From the NCBI GenBank assembly GCA_026874595.1, contig CM049311.1, forward strand, positions 47,125,676 through 47,189,675: 64,000 nucleotides of DNA. The letters run 5' to 3'. Under the pieces are notes generated by a model that was not told the DNA's origin, ran no database searches, and saw only the letters and a list, made by a program, of their open reading frames with translations. Positions 52,101 through 60,741 of this stretch are shown one piece after another. This stretch comes from Sipunculus nudus. Its lineage: Eukaryota > Annelida > Sipuncula > Golfingiida > Sipunculidae. Position 1 is the stretch's first letter. Each line of letters begins with the position of its first letter. The position numbers and the translations under genes are program-made.

Positions 52101-55100
52101 ATGGCTTGGATGTTGGCGCTCTGTAGTCAGTAAGGTAGAAGGAAACCGGAGGACCTGGAGAAAACCACCAACCTTGGACGGGCAACTACAACCCACTCTC
52201 ATAACCATGCTGGGAATCAAACCCGGGTCTCCAGCAGAGAAGGCTGAGCATTTTACGACTCGGCTTTCCAGGCCCAAGTTTTTTACCTTGACTTCTGCAT
52301 GCTTGAGTTCTGTATAAAGTCTACTATCATTCCCATTCCAGCATACTGGTTTACCTGCTTAGGGTGCTGAGCCCCCCTTTTTCTATAATCCTGTATCTTC
52401 CCCTGGTCAAACTCAATTTTTATCAAAAGCTCATACTTTTATTATACTGAATTGTCATTTATATTTAATACATATGTTATATGTTTATCAATATTTTCTA
52501 AGGAAATAAAAGATGTGAATTCTTGCCAAAAACATTTGTATTTCATGTATACATACTATAACAATGAAACATGTATTCAATCCAGCTAGGTTACATCAAT
52601 AGCTCATGGTTATTGTCTCAACCTGAAGCAGTCATATGTTCATAATCTGTCTTCATGGCTAGAATTTATCTTCAATAGGTAAAACTTTGTAGCCTGTCTT
52701 CCAAGGTTACAAAAAGACTGACTAACAGACGGACATGTAAGTGCATAATGGTTTGTATTTGGTAGTTCACCACCATGAATCCCTGAGAGTATTCTGTGGT
52801 GATTATGAGCCTGACACTCAGACATCGCCAGAGAACCCTGTTATCTCCAGCACCACCTGGCTTGATAATACCCTTATCAACACTCATCATGTACCTTCTA
52901 AGGATTTACATGCAACTACTGGGTCTTCTCATGACTGGGAGAAAGTGACTGATACAAACATGCCAGAAGAGGCAGCAGTGTCTACCTTCAATCACTGTGA
53001 GTTAATTTTGCAATACATTTTTTTTCTGTTTCAATTTTGATACAGTGGCTGTTTCTTCATGGGACAGCATAAATGTTTTAAAATCTATACAGGCATTTCG
53101 CAAATTTCTATTCTGGGAAAAACATTTTTACAAGAGAATATTATGCATTTATTGGTTCAAAAGAACTAGGGACCCATGGGTCTCAGCAATCAGCTGATTT
53201 TGTCTATAAGGATATGTTCATCAGTTTGAAGCCAACATGTCTACCAAAACTGGAGTTATCATCCATATACTAAATTTGTGAATGGATGGGCCCTGTGACC
53301 TTGACCCCAAAATCCATAAGTTTCTTCCACTATTGGCAGGTGAGCAATATCTGGAAGATGGAAGGTTTGGGATGAAAAGTGTGGCTTAAAATACATCCAA
53401 AATCTTTTAAAAGAAGTTGGTTCTGTGACCTTGACCTTTGATCTCATGACCCCAAAATCTAAAGAGTTCTTGCAATAGAGGTGGGCCATATATAAGTCAA
53501 GTTTGAAATCCATATGTCAATCTAAACTGGAGTTATCCTCAGGAAACAAATTTGACGGGTATACAGAAAGACGAACAGATAGAAAGGCAGGGTGGTTAGT
53601 ATAGGGCATCATATAGGGTTTATTCAGGCAGGGCCCTAATAAAACACAAGGTTTCAGGACACAGATGACTCACAGTTGTGAATCTGATAGTATCAATATA
53701 ATTTGGCAGTCTTAAAAAAAGGGAAAAAAAATTCATGAAAAATAGAAAAAAAATACAGGTGGCACCGCCAGTTTTCAGGAACTGAAAAAAAAACAATCAT
53801 AATCAATAAACACACCACATTTCAGGACACTCGATGAAACCACAGCTGAGAAACTGACATAATTGCTGTCATTTAGCAGTCTCAAAAACAGAAAAAAATT
53901 GTAAACATTAGAAAAAATACAAATGGCATTTTGGGAACTGACAAAACTAGTCATGGTCAATATTCAAGGCAAGCTGTGGATTAAATATCAAGAAACTGGA
54001 AAAAATTTTTAATTATTCTGTGGGGGGGTACTAACGAGCCCCATAGCTCAGAGAATATAGGTCACAGTGACCTAATTGCAGGTTTCCAAGGAGATTTTTT
54101 TTATAAACCTCCCTGCATCTCCACTTTATTGTTTCTAGGGCCAGCAGTTACAATTTGTGCCTTGCTAACTGATGGCCGGATGGACAGACGACGGACAAAG
54201 CGTCATTTCTATACCTTAGTTGACTTTCAGTCAGCTGAGCTAATAATGGTACTGAAGCAAACTATGCATTCATGAAGGATTATTTGAAAATTCTATGTTC
54301 TGCATTGGGTTTGAAGTTCAGTTTTCATTAATCCTGGTCAGTTTTAATTTGATACTGTTGGAAACTGAATACCTCCAACCATCAAACCAATCCCTTCTAT
54401 AGGGATTCTTCTGGGTTTCTACTGAATTTTGCGAATGGTTCTCCCGAGCTTCTACAGATTCAACATTAGGTCCTGGCTTTTGCTTGTCATGCGACCTGAC
54501 GTTGAATTACACACCATGAGGTACATATCAGTCCCTTCAGTCCCAGGTGAGACAATGGCTTTGCCCAAATTTAGTACATTGTAATAAGGAGTAAAGAATG
54601 TTGTGACAATAGTATAAATTTGTATCTTATAATATTTCAGTTTGTTTGGCATACCATTACCACAGTCAAAAAGTTATGAAAAGATTATTTTTTTCCAAAT
54701 AAAAATGATTCAATTCTACACAACAATCTGTTCTTTTTGTAAATTTGTCCAATATATTTCTTTTTCTGTGCTAAAACACCAAGTTGTGGCTCTGTGGTAA
54801 ATACAAGCCACAGACCTCTAGCTTAATTTATCTAGCTGAAGGAGTGCATGAAACTGCTGCCCAGCACTCCTGTAACCCTTTGGCAGCCTGTCCCAGTGAC
54901 TGAGTTACACTGGTTACATGGGCAATTGTTTCAGCATGCCAGGTACCTGTTTTACATTTCATGTGTGTAAGCCAAGGTGTCAGCAGTGATGATGTAACAC
55001 ATGTACTGTCTGAAACAATCAGGCATATCCATTTTCTCGCTCAGTGGGACAGGCACATAACACATGGAGTAAAAGGAGCAGTTCGTGTGTTAATCCACAA

Positions 55101-58100
55101 GATCACTCAAGCTGGAGGTCTGTTGGCTGCATGGCTGGGAGGTTCTGGCCGAGCCTGGTCACCAAGGGTGACTAAAATGTTAAAGGGGCCTAATCACCTA
55201 TAAAGCATATTGAATTAACACAAAAAATAGCAAATTCTTTTTGAAATAAATTGGTACCTGCCAAAATATTGCCCTGAAACTGTTGGCCTACTCCTGTACA
55301 CTAGTGTTAAAAACAGTTGGCTGGGTGCAATAACAGGCGTCAACATAAACACAGTGTGTGGGACAGCATGAATCACCTGGGCCACACCTGTCAATCAGGA
55401 GACGCCCTTGCTTACAAAAGTGTAATTCATGTTGCCGCTGTCTGAAACATTGCATGTTGTAGTTGCTCAGGCCTGAAACCCAATACATGACCTATGCTAC
55501 CTGTGTCATTTCCACTGAGACCACGGACCTATCAAATAAATCTGTTGCAACAGGTTCTACAATGAATTTACATTCAGCCCATGGACTGTAATGTCCATCC
55601 AGCAGAGATATATCAGAAGCCATGAAGGTCAATGTATGGACTAGTTTTGACTATTCTTTGTTTTAGATCTGTCAGGCATGCGCAAAATCAGACCTCCTGT
55701 CATACAGCCTTATTATTGTAAGAAGACACACATTTCCTAACACTAAAATTGCATTAATTCAGTTTCAAAATGTCTTTATATCTTATAATCAGGTATATTT
55801 CACAAAGCAATGCTGCTGCCACCATACATTCTTACTGCTTATCATTATGTACTGGCAGGTATGATTTGTATGGCCTGTGTCTTCTTAGACAAAAATACAC
55901 AATAACTGAAGTAAATTCACTGCCATTTGCCAATTTGTTGTTGAAAAAGATTTTAATACCACACATTCAGTGCAACTGATAATAAAGCTGCCTTTTACAG
56001 GAAACATGATCATACCATGCTCAAACACCACTTAGCTCTATAGTTGGGGAGGCAAGTACTGCAGGTGGCTTATACACAGTATCCATTTCTGTATACATAG
56101 GCTACAGGTGGCTACACAGAGCCCAAACTGGGTCTACAAAACAACCATTTTGACTTAGAGCCATATATAACAAAAATTGCCAAATTTAGTAGCTACAGTA
56201 TCTACAGGCCTGTTATGCAAACAGATCTTATTTATTTGTTCTTTCCTGAATGGAGACTGAATGTTCAGGCTAACATCATCGCAGCAGCTACAGGCCTGTT
56301 ATGCAAACAGATCTTATTTAATTGTTCTTTCCTAAATGGAGACTGAATGTTCGACTAACATCACAGTGGAAAAGACATTATCACTTGACTATACTACAGG
56401 TATATATAAAATATATAACATAGTTTCAGACAACACTGCAGGCATATTAGATCCAGTAGTCAGTAGTAGTCACTTAAGAATGGAATCTGAACACCTATGG
56501 AGAGAGTATCCCCTCTGATTCAACACAACCACAAATGGAATCTCATACAAATTAAAGGGGGATCTATGTAAATTACCTTATAATACCCAATAGATGGTGG
56601 TTCCCTCATAAATCCCCTTGATGTCGCCCAAGATGAGCTCCAACTAGATCTACAGACATACCTAACAAGTCGCTATCAGTGACCAGGTCCAGGTGACTAT
56701 TAACAATGAACAGCTGATGACTATTATATTTTACAATAACTGAAATAAAGACCCATAAAAAAATCATGAAAGCAAACATAATTTATCCATATATTCACTC
56801 GGTGAATCTCACAATCCTACCTGTGTGGTATGGCCTGCATCAGTTTCCCTGCTGCCCATAGACGCTGAATCTAATGTATAACAACCACATCAGGCTTAAA
56901 AAAAAGTTTTTTCATGAACAGCAGTAGCCGCGTTTCTGAGGTTTCTGAGTCATATCGCGCCAGTCTCAAAAATAAAAGCAATTTTTACGTAGAACAGCAG
57001 ACGACGGTCGGACTAAACACCCAAAACACCGGTGTTTTGGGTACCTGAGACGAAACACCACGAAACACCTATTTATCCTCAATGTTAAAGTTTAATTTTG
57101 AGTCACTTTGATGAATCATTAAATGTTAGGTGTTTTGGGTGTTTAGTCCGACCCGCAGACGACACATCCCAAAGCAGACGATCGGGTGATGTGCCTATAG
57201 TACATAATTCTCTCACTAGGGGTCGTTTCAAGTTTCTGATTTATACCTTTAAAAAGAACGCTAAATAATCTAAATTATATTACATATATTTATGTGTGAC
57301 TTGTTGCGGCACTTTAATAGGTAATATGAAAATGCATTCATTTACAGAAGGTGAAAATAGTAGAAGATCCATAAGTGTTTTAGTTACCCAGTTAATTAGG
57401 AGATGGCGCTTCAATCGATTGCGCCCGTTTAGTTTGAAGGACTGAGATATTTTGTCGTTGGATTCGTGTTACAGGCCAAATTATTATTGGCACTAAAAGG
57501 TTATCTATAATATTCAATATTACAAAATAATCTCTTTAAAGTCAACTCTTGGCGAATATTGTGACTACTGATTTGAAAAACGAATACAAATAAATTGTTA
57601 AGCAAGGAATACTCATTATCATAATGTTGTAACTATTACTGTACATCATCAAGAGAAAAAAATCTCCGAGAAATTGAACGTAGGAATGGTGCGTTCAGAA
57701 CGTTATAAAATGATAGTAAGTCTTCGTATAATACAAGGATTTTCTGAAATCAGTATTTTATAACAAATTCAGTCCCCTTTGCACCATTCGTTGCTGCATA
57801 GATGGTACAAACATTACCATGGGGAAAAAAATGTGAAAAACATACTGTTTCACTCACACTGTCCGCGTGTGGGGGTCGCTTGCATGTGTGTTCTCGAGCG
57901 TTTGTTTAGGCCACAGTTACACTGACACCCCTTTTCCGTTGCAGCTTTCGTGGTACCTGTGCTAGCCGGGTGCCTGGTAGCTGTCGTCCTGATGGTCATG
58001 GCTACGGTTGTGGGAACTGTTGTTTTTGTAATCTCAAGGTAAAATTATGTCTGAAATAATCTTAAAATATTGTTTTTTAAATGAAATCTACTTTAAAAAC

Positions 58101-58313
58101 TCTTTTCTTGTTACATTCTTTAATTTTAGTAAAATTGTAAAAAAAATGTGTATCACGGAACAGGTTTACCCGATTAGCCCATTTCGGTCAATGAGTGTAT
58201 GTATTTGTGTGCCCGAAAACAGTTCGGAAATATATCTTTCATAAGCGGAAAAAAGCTGCAAGATAAGAAAAAAATCTATCCGAAAATCCGCTTTCCAAAG
58301 AAAAATAACAAAA

Positions 58314-58363
<50 letters not shown>

Positions 58364-58804
58364 CGTAGGTAGGGTTGTGTGGAATTTTATTACTAAAACG
58401 GTGTTTTTTTTCCTTTTAATAGAAGAAGAAAACGACTTAAGAACACATCTATGCGCCATAACTTGGACCAAATTGCTTTTGATAATAGAACTTACATGAC
58501 AGCTGTAATGAACGCCCATCTCCATCAGTCACCTGCTGTAATCGCTTCTGTCAGCAGTCAGATTCCGAGCGTATGGTATAACATAGACTCAAGAATGGGA
58601 GGCCAGGTCCGCACGCCCTCCCTCAGAAGACTTAACCCGAGGCAGTGGAGTCATGGTGCTGTAGACATAGATCTAAACCATGAGACTGGACAGGAGGCGG
58701 ACTGTGACTCGCTGTCAGCAGAGAGCACGGCCTCCGGAGTATACTGCGACATCGACCAAGTGGTCGTTAAAGACAACACCAAACTTGTTCAAGAGCAAGT
58801 TTAA
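40049..58804 (+). CDS. Gene 2: SUEL-lectin-like single-pass membrane receptor, complete, seven exons
   Basis: Exons 40049-40112, 49982-50269, 50688-50972, 51404-51775, 52766-52996, 57945-58038 and 58423-58804 join without a stop to 1716 nt, or 571 residues. Order: signal peptide (about 1-20), SUEL-like domain 1 (about 22-117), SUEL-like domain 2 (about 118-213), a four-Cys CUB-like domain (about 213-337), a Ser/Thr-containing linker (337-414), a transmembrane helix (about 415-444) and a cytoplasmic tail (445-571). SUEL/rhamnose-binding-lectin domains bind galactose- or rhamnose-type sugars in fish-egg and sea-urchin lectins and proteins in latrophilins, so a surface recognition role is likely. 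Sugar specificity cannot be inferred. Introns 1-5 are phase 1 and intron 6 is phase 2, the usual form of exon-shuffled type I receptors. No frameshift or missing residue is seen. N-glycosylation sequons lie in domains 2 and 3. Confidence 0.85.
40113..42410. other. Gene 2 intron 1, left part, nothing seen
   Basis: AT-rich intron sequence without arrays or RNA genes. Short frames at 39990-40217 (which covers exon 1 in another frame) and 41955-42233 have no support. Confidence 0.5.
42411..43798. mobile_element. 1.39-kb DNA transposon with 25-bp perfect terminal inverted repeats and TA target
   Basis: The left end CCGTAAAATCTCCACTTAAA(ACCGC) at 42411-42435 is the exact reverse complement of 43774-43798. 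TA dinucleotides flank both ends (42409-42410 and 43799-43800), the duplication typical of the Tc1/mariner-IS630 group. The interior is GC-richer than the intron, but frames at 42490-42678 (+) and 42894-43121 (-) show no DDE/D motif that I recognise. It looks non-autonomous or an internally replaced derivative. A near-terminal repeat of the end motif ('tcagttttaaacggaagtgc' and 'tgcagttttaaagg') lies inside the right end. Confidence 0.85.
44040..44560. repeat. CT-rich minisatellite, about 56-bp unit
   Basis: Pyrimidine tract of TCTCTGTCTCTCCCTG type with a longer period. The phrase TTGCTCGATCTCTCTATGATTG recurs at about 44130, 44194, 44252 and 44310, so units of about 58-64 bp are superimposed on the CT microsatellite. 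Long Ser/Leu-rich frames across it are artefacts. It is a purine-pyrimidine mirror tract that could form H-DNA. Confidence 0.9.
44561..45239. other. Gene 2 intron 1, nothing seen
   Basis: Unique AT-rich intron between the CT tract and the palindrome-bearing repeat. No exon or RNA gene is supported. Confidence 0.5.
45240..46435 (+). mobile_element. Repeat element with 278-bp tandem units and a terminal hairpin
   Basis: Starts near ACGGGTAGTCGACAAGCGAC and ends in a perfect stem-loop, GTATCCGCAAAA-CTCTG-TTTTTGCGGATAC (46396-46425 region). Inside, a 278-bp unit repeats three times. Each unit contains GGTGGCGCCACC in two contexts (45539, 45817 and a variant near 46095; 45668 and 45946), alternating with the phrases 'ggcccaatcggtcaaacggt' and 'gagatatgagtgattttag'. 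A (GGC)5 tract lies at about 46359-46375. A related copy with the same start and end words is at 48505-49215. No protein is encoded. Confidence 0.7.
46436..48504. other. Gene 2 intron 1, nothing coding seen
   Basis: Mostly unique. It contains a perfect 18-bp palindrome, GGTGTCAAATTTGACACC (47651-47668), next to a duplicated AATGGCGGT word. A minus-strand frame ending 48068 includes a short Cys-rich peptide (ASDCAKACRICPNDCSGC) just before a good reverse donor, but it has a stop codon at the junction and no partner exon. Confidence 0.4.
48505..49215 (+). repeat. Second copy of the ACGGGTAGTC...GTATCGCAAAA repeat family
   Basis: Begins ACGGGTAGTCAACAAGAGAC and ends with 'agtatcgcaaaatcttgtta', the start and end words of the element at 45240. 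Inside are 'caggtggtgccacctg' (48767) and 'caggtggcaccacctg' (49061), with the phrases 'catgcaaaatttcagctcaa' and 'ctgagatatggg'. Shorter and more diverged than the first copy, and the hairpin end is decayed. Confidence 0.65.
49216..49981. other. Gene 2 intron 1, right end
   Basis: Unique AT-rich sequence leading into a strong pyrimidine tract (TTTCTTTTTTTTTTATTTTACAG) at the acceptor of exon 2. Confidence 0.6.
49982..50269 (+). CDS. Gene 2 exon 2: SUEL-lectin-like domain 1
   Basis: A 288-nt symmetrical phase 1-1 exon holding one whole domain. The pattern FQCGLE...IWCNQDQIVKVITATV...TCIQSN..C...DVTNKA..LCYAKSSCQFGIDLV...RC...TPYYLHVQYKCV matches the galactose-binding-lectin (SUEL, PF02140-type) layout: an early Cys pair, a hydrophobic strand, an internal Cys pair, a Cys-x-x-(K/G)xxC segment and the closing 'YLxVxYxC'. 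The usual AxYGR and FGDPC words are degenerate, so sugar binding is uncertain. The donor is GTAAGT. Confidence 0.8.
50270..50687. other. Gene 2 intron 2
   Basis: A 418-base phase-1 intron with GTAAGT donor and CTATCTCAG acceptor. Nothing else is seen in it. Confidence 0.8.
50688..50972 (+). CDS. Gene 2 exon 3: SUEL-lectin-like domain 2
   Basis: A 285-nt phase 1-1 exon. The translation runs WDYKVKHCLSEGVLELSCP, then HMVTVQAAQYYVTS, ETCNSSNTDC...DITKQF...CTKLEYCSTYL, closing HHYVMVTYRCEP. The 'LELSCPxxxMVTVxxAxYY' and 'YVMVTYRC' words match the SUEL core better than domain 1 does. NSS and NLT sequons are present. It arose with domain 1 by exon duplication or shuffling, judged by equal size, phase and Cys layout. 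Confidence 0.82.
50973..51403. other. Gene 2 intron 3
   Basis: A 431-base phase-1 intron with GTAAGT donor and TACTGCTGCAG acceptor. It remains open in frame for much of its right end, but the AG at 51403 best fits the domain boundary. Confidence 0.75.
51404..51775 (+). CDS. Gene 2 exon 4: CUB-like Cys-containing domain
   Basis: A 372-nt phase 1-1 exon of 124 residues. It shows alternating hydrophobic strands and two Cys groups: AICSNFQWQGSALYLWSP, NNTCTCTIHV, a middle PPPCRHGLTFSS and VLGQCAAHN, ending VPLFVVTFQG. The final 'LFVVTFQ' and the size resemble CUB-type beta sandwiches, but the hallmark CUB signature is not clear, so this is fold-level inference. It has one NNT sequon. The donor is GTAATT. 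Confidence 0.6.
51776..52765. other. Gene 2 intron 4, hosting a SINE
   Basis: About 1 kb, phase 1. Contains the minus-strand tRNA-derived SINE described separately and otherwise AT-rich unique sequence. Confidence 0.7.
52085..52275 (-). mobile_element. tRNA-derived SINE
   Basis: Read on the minus strand from 52275: GGCCTGGAAAGCCGAGTCGT (A-box-like), then GACCCGGGTTTGATTCCC (B-box-like), then a tail domain with 'tggttttctccaggtcctcc' and 'ggtttccttc'. That tail resembles the conserved central domain seen in many invertebrate SINEs. Pol III boxes are in the right order and spacing for a tRNA head, but the head does not fold as an intact tRNA. Inserted antisense to gene 2. The exact 3' end is unclear, perhaps about 52040. 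Confidence 0.65.
52766..52996 (+). CDS. Gene 2 exon 5: extracellular linker
   Basis: A 231-nt phase 1-1 exon of 77 residues, VHHHESLRVFCGDYEPDTQ through ISSTTWLDNTL to EEAAVSTFNH. It is polar, Ser/Thr/Asp-rich and has a single Cys, so it is probably the completion of the preceding domain plus a stalk. The donor T|GTGAGT is good. The acceptor (TTTGTATTTGGTAG) has a weak pyrimidine tract, so the 5' boundary is the least certain in the gene; the phase agreement on both sides supports it. Confidence 0.65.
53163..54245 (+). repeat. 1.1-kb dispersed repeat copy, GACCCATGGGTC end to hairpin end
   Basis: Begins with GGGACCCATGGGTCTCAGC and ends with AGTTGACTTTCAGTCAGCTGAGCTAA. In between it matches the 1-1290 region in order: 'gtgggccatatataagt', 'ggagttatc', 'agggcatc', 'gaaaaaatac', 'caggtggcaccgcc', 'accccatagctcagagaa', 'caaggagattttt' and 'agcagttacaatttgtgcc'. 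Two TGACCTTGA words lie near its start. This copy best shows the full length of the family. It lies in gene 2 intron 5. Confidence 0.7.
54246..56204. other. Gene 2 intron 5, nothing supported
   Basis: Mixed sequence, somewhat richer in GC between 54780 and 55500. The 80-codon frame at 54961-55203 has no splice sites that keep phase 1 and no domain. No RNA gene is seen. Confidence 0.45.
56205..56354. repeat. Direct repeat, 63 bp, 86-bp period, two copies
   Basis: 'caggcctgttatgcaaacag' plus the following 43 bases starts at 56205 and again at 56291 with only a few changes. Confidence 0.9.
57006..57153. mobile_element. 148-bp MITE with 25-bp terminal inverted repeats
   Basis: The left end 57006-57030 (GGTCGGACTAAACACCCAAA...) is the exact reverse complement of 57129-57153. 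A 9-bp direct repeat GCAGACGAC flanks it (56997-57005 and 57155-57163, one extra C between the right end and the repeat), a plausible target duplication of a length typical of Mutator-type elements. Inside the left end is a second perfect palindrome, 57019-57042. It has no coding capacity and lies 0.8 kb upstream of the transmembrane exon of gene 2. Confidence 0.85.
57945..58038 (+). CDS. Gene 2 exon 6: transmembrane segment
   Basis: Acceptor CTTTTCCGTTGCAG, donor AG|GTAAAA. With the preceding T it encodes S-F-V-V-P-V-L-A-G-C-L-V-A-V-V-L-M-V-M-A followed by TVVGTVVFVIS, about 30 hydrophobic residues. Phase 1 in and phase 2 out, the same as the transmembrane exon of gene 1. It is followed at the next splice by RRRKRLK as stop-transfer. 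Confidence 0.88.
58315..58362. repeat. (ATT)16 microsatellite
   Basis: A perfect 48-base trinucleotide run in the last intron of gene 2, 60 bases upstream of the last exon and so near the branch-point region. Length variation could affect splicing, though that is inference. Confidence 0.95.
58423..58804 (+). CDS. Gene 2 exon 7: cytoplasmic tail and stop
   Basis: Acceptor TTTTTTTCCTTTTAATAG. The frame runs RRRKRLKNTSMRHNLDQIAF, then a Ser/Arg-containing middle (RTPSLRRLNPRQWSHG) and an acidic end (GVYCDIDQVVVKDNTKLVQE) to TAA at 58802-58804. YCDI fits the YxxI/L-type endocytic or signalling tyrosine consensus. The C-terminus EQV is not a good PDZ ligand, unlike gene 1. No catalytic domain. 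The 382-nt exon is GC-richer than its flanks, as expected for coding sequence. Confidence 0.85.
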
Positions 58805-59850
58805 CTCTGTGCATGACAGCTACAGCCAAGGTGGATGCAAGAACATTGTCACAGTATGCACTGCTTGACCATGGTTGGCATGGTTATCAAGCGTTACAGT
58901 ATGGTACGGCGAGAGTTTGCCGTATTGATAGGCCCGGAGCATTGGTATGCAATGCCAGTGGTTGTTGTGTTAAGAATTCATTTATATAATAGTATTTAGA
59001 AAATAATATAATATGAATTAGACTATATCAAAACCTGAATGTGTATAGATCTGTGAATGCTTTTTACGTCTTTTTTACTGTTACAACTGGAAGATTCCAG
59101 GAACCCGGTGGGAAAGAAGTAATCTCTCTTTTTTTTCATAGTAAGTGCCCATACTTTCGGACATACTGATCATTCATCAATAATATTGGTGCCAATGGAG
59201 TCTAAAGATCTGTATTAATGCTTATATGGGATTATTTAGTGTTTTCATGCATGTCACATATGGAATATGTGCTCAAACTTATCTGGACAGATCTGTTCAA
59301 CGACCCGTAGGGTAAACTCTCGCCGTGCTGTACTGTAGCGCTTGGTAACCATGTAAAGCAACAGCCAAAGCGGAGAACGTAACTCCAACATCCCGAAGTA
59401 ATTTCGCGAAGACTAAATCAAAAACAGGGTTTTGTGTGGAACAAGCATCCCAAGACCTGTAATGTTGTTCATATGCTGATATTATGAAACTATTGCCCTA
59501 TTGTGCAGAACAGACGAGTGCGCTGTACACAAGATAGCTTTGTTTATGACGAGTATTCAGCGTATGAATACGAACTGGTTCATGTATTAGAAAAACGCGT
59601 GTTAAACTTTTCGTGAAGTATGGTAAGATATCAATCATTATAAGATGCATTTAAATGGCACAAACACATTTCACGCACTCCCTGTTATTTATTTTTATAT
59701 ATCTGTATGGCCACTGGTATGTAAGCTGTGAAACAGTCCCTGCAAGGTGTAGCAAGGACAATACGGTCATTGTACATAATATGTTTGAAAGCTATATGCA
59801 GCCTGGAGTTTTGTAAACACGTGATGGATAATAAACCATCGGAAATAAAT
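58805..59850 (+). other. Gene 2 3' UTR candidate
   Basis: No coding frame follows the stop. The first AATAAA signals are at 59830-59835 and 59844-59849, which would give a 3' UTR of about 1 kb containing the inverted-repeat element at 58879-59353. An earlier cleavage site at a variant signal cannot be excluded. Confidence 0.4.
58879..59353. mobile_element. 475-bp element with 43-bp inverted ends in the gene 2 3' region
   Basis: The left arm 58879-58921 (CATGGTTATCAAGCGTTACA...) pairs with 59311-59353 read in reverse complement at 37 of 43 positions. No coding capacity, and the interior is AT-rich. A target duplication is not obvious because both ends lie in CATGG-containing sequence. If transcribed as 3' UTR, the arms could form a long hairpin. 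Confidence 0.7.
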
Positions 59851-59984
59851 GTCCGAGTTTTCCATTGGAAGATGACATAAAGCATGGAGTTGATGCTAGA
59901 CGACGATCTTAGTGCTCTCTCCTGTGTGACTGTTGATGAGAGTAGGAACATGGAAATATCTGATCATAGCACCACTGTAATTCA

Positions 59985-60691
59985 GTCTATTTTTCAAGAT
60001 TTTCAAGGACCTCCCTGGATGTCAAGTAAGAAGATTCTACGTCCAACAGTCAAGTTTCGTGCCCTGCCTGACTGCCTGGGTGCTCAAAATCACGTTTCTG
60101 GACATAGTTCACAAAATATAGGTAACCATGACCTAATTTCAAGTTTCCAAGGAGGTTTAATCGGGACCTCCCGGGAAGTCATGTATGAAGATTATAGGCC
60201 AAATTGATACAATTTGTGCCCCATCTGACTCACTGGGTGCTCAAATTATGTTTTCGGCCCGTTATCCACAAAAAATAGGTCACGCTGACCTAATTTCAGG
60301 TTTAAAAAAGAGATATTCCTATTACCTCCTTGGTTATAAAGTTATAAGTTTCTAGGTCTTACCATTAGGGTTTGTGCACTATTACCTGCCGGACATCTTC
60401 ATCCATAGGTCTCAAAAATAGAGTAAACAAATGCGTAAAAATTAGAACAAAATACAGGTGGCGCCACAAGTCTTCAGGAACTGATGAAACACTCTGCATG
60501 GAATATGCATGGAAAGAATCGAGGTAATAAATATTGGTCACAGTGACCTAATGTCAGATTCCAAGGAGATTTTGATGGACCTTTCTGGTTTTAAGTTAGC
60601 ACTTTATAGGTTTAGCGGATACGATTTGTGCCCTGTTAACAGACGACCTGACGGACAGACGGACGACGGACAAAGAGTGATCGCTGTACAC

Positions 60692-60741
<50 letters not shown>

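Noticed and set aside
52195-52275. Functional tRNA gene (minus strand)
   Set aside because: A- and B-box-like words are present but the acceptor and anticodon arms do not pair well, and a SINE body follows. Treated as a tRNA-derived SINE.
54961-55203. Extra exon of gene 2 between the linker and transmembrane exons
   Set aside because: 80 open codons but no flanking AG/GT that keep phase 1 at both sides, no signature residues, and exon 5 already joins exon 6 in frame.
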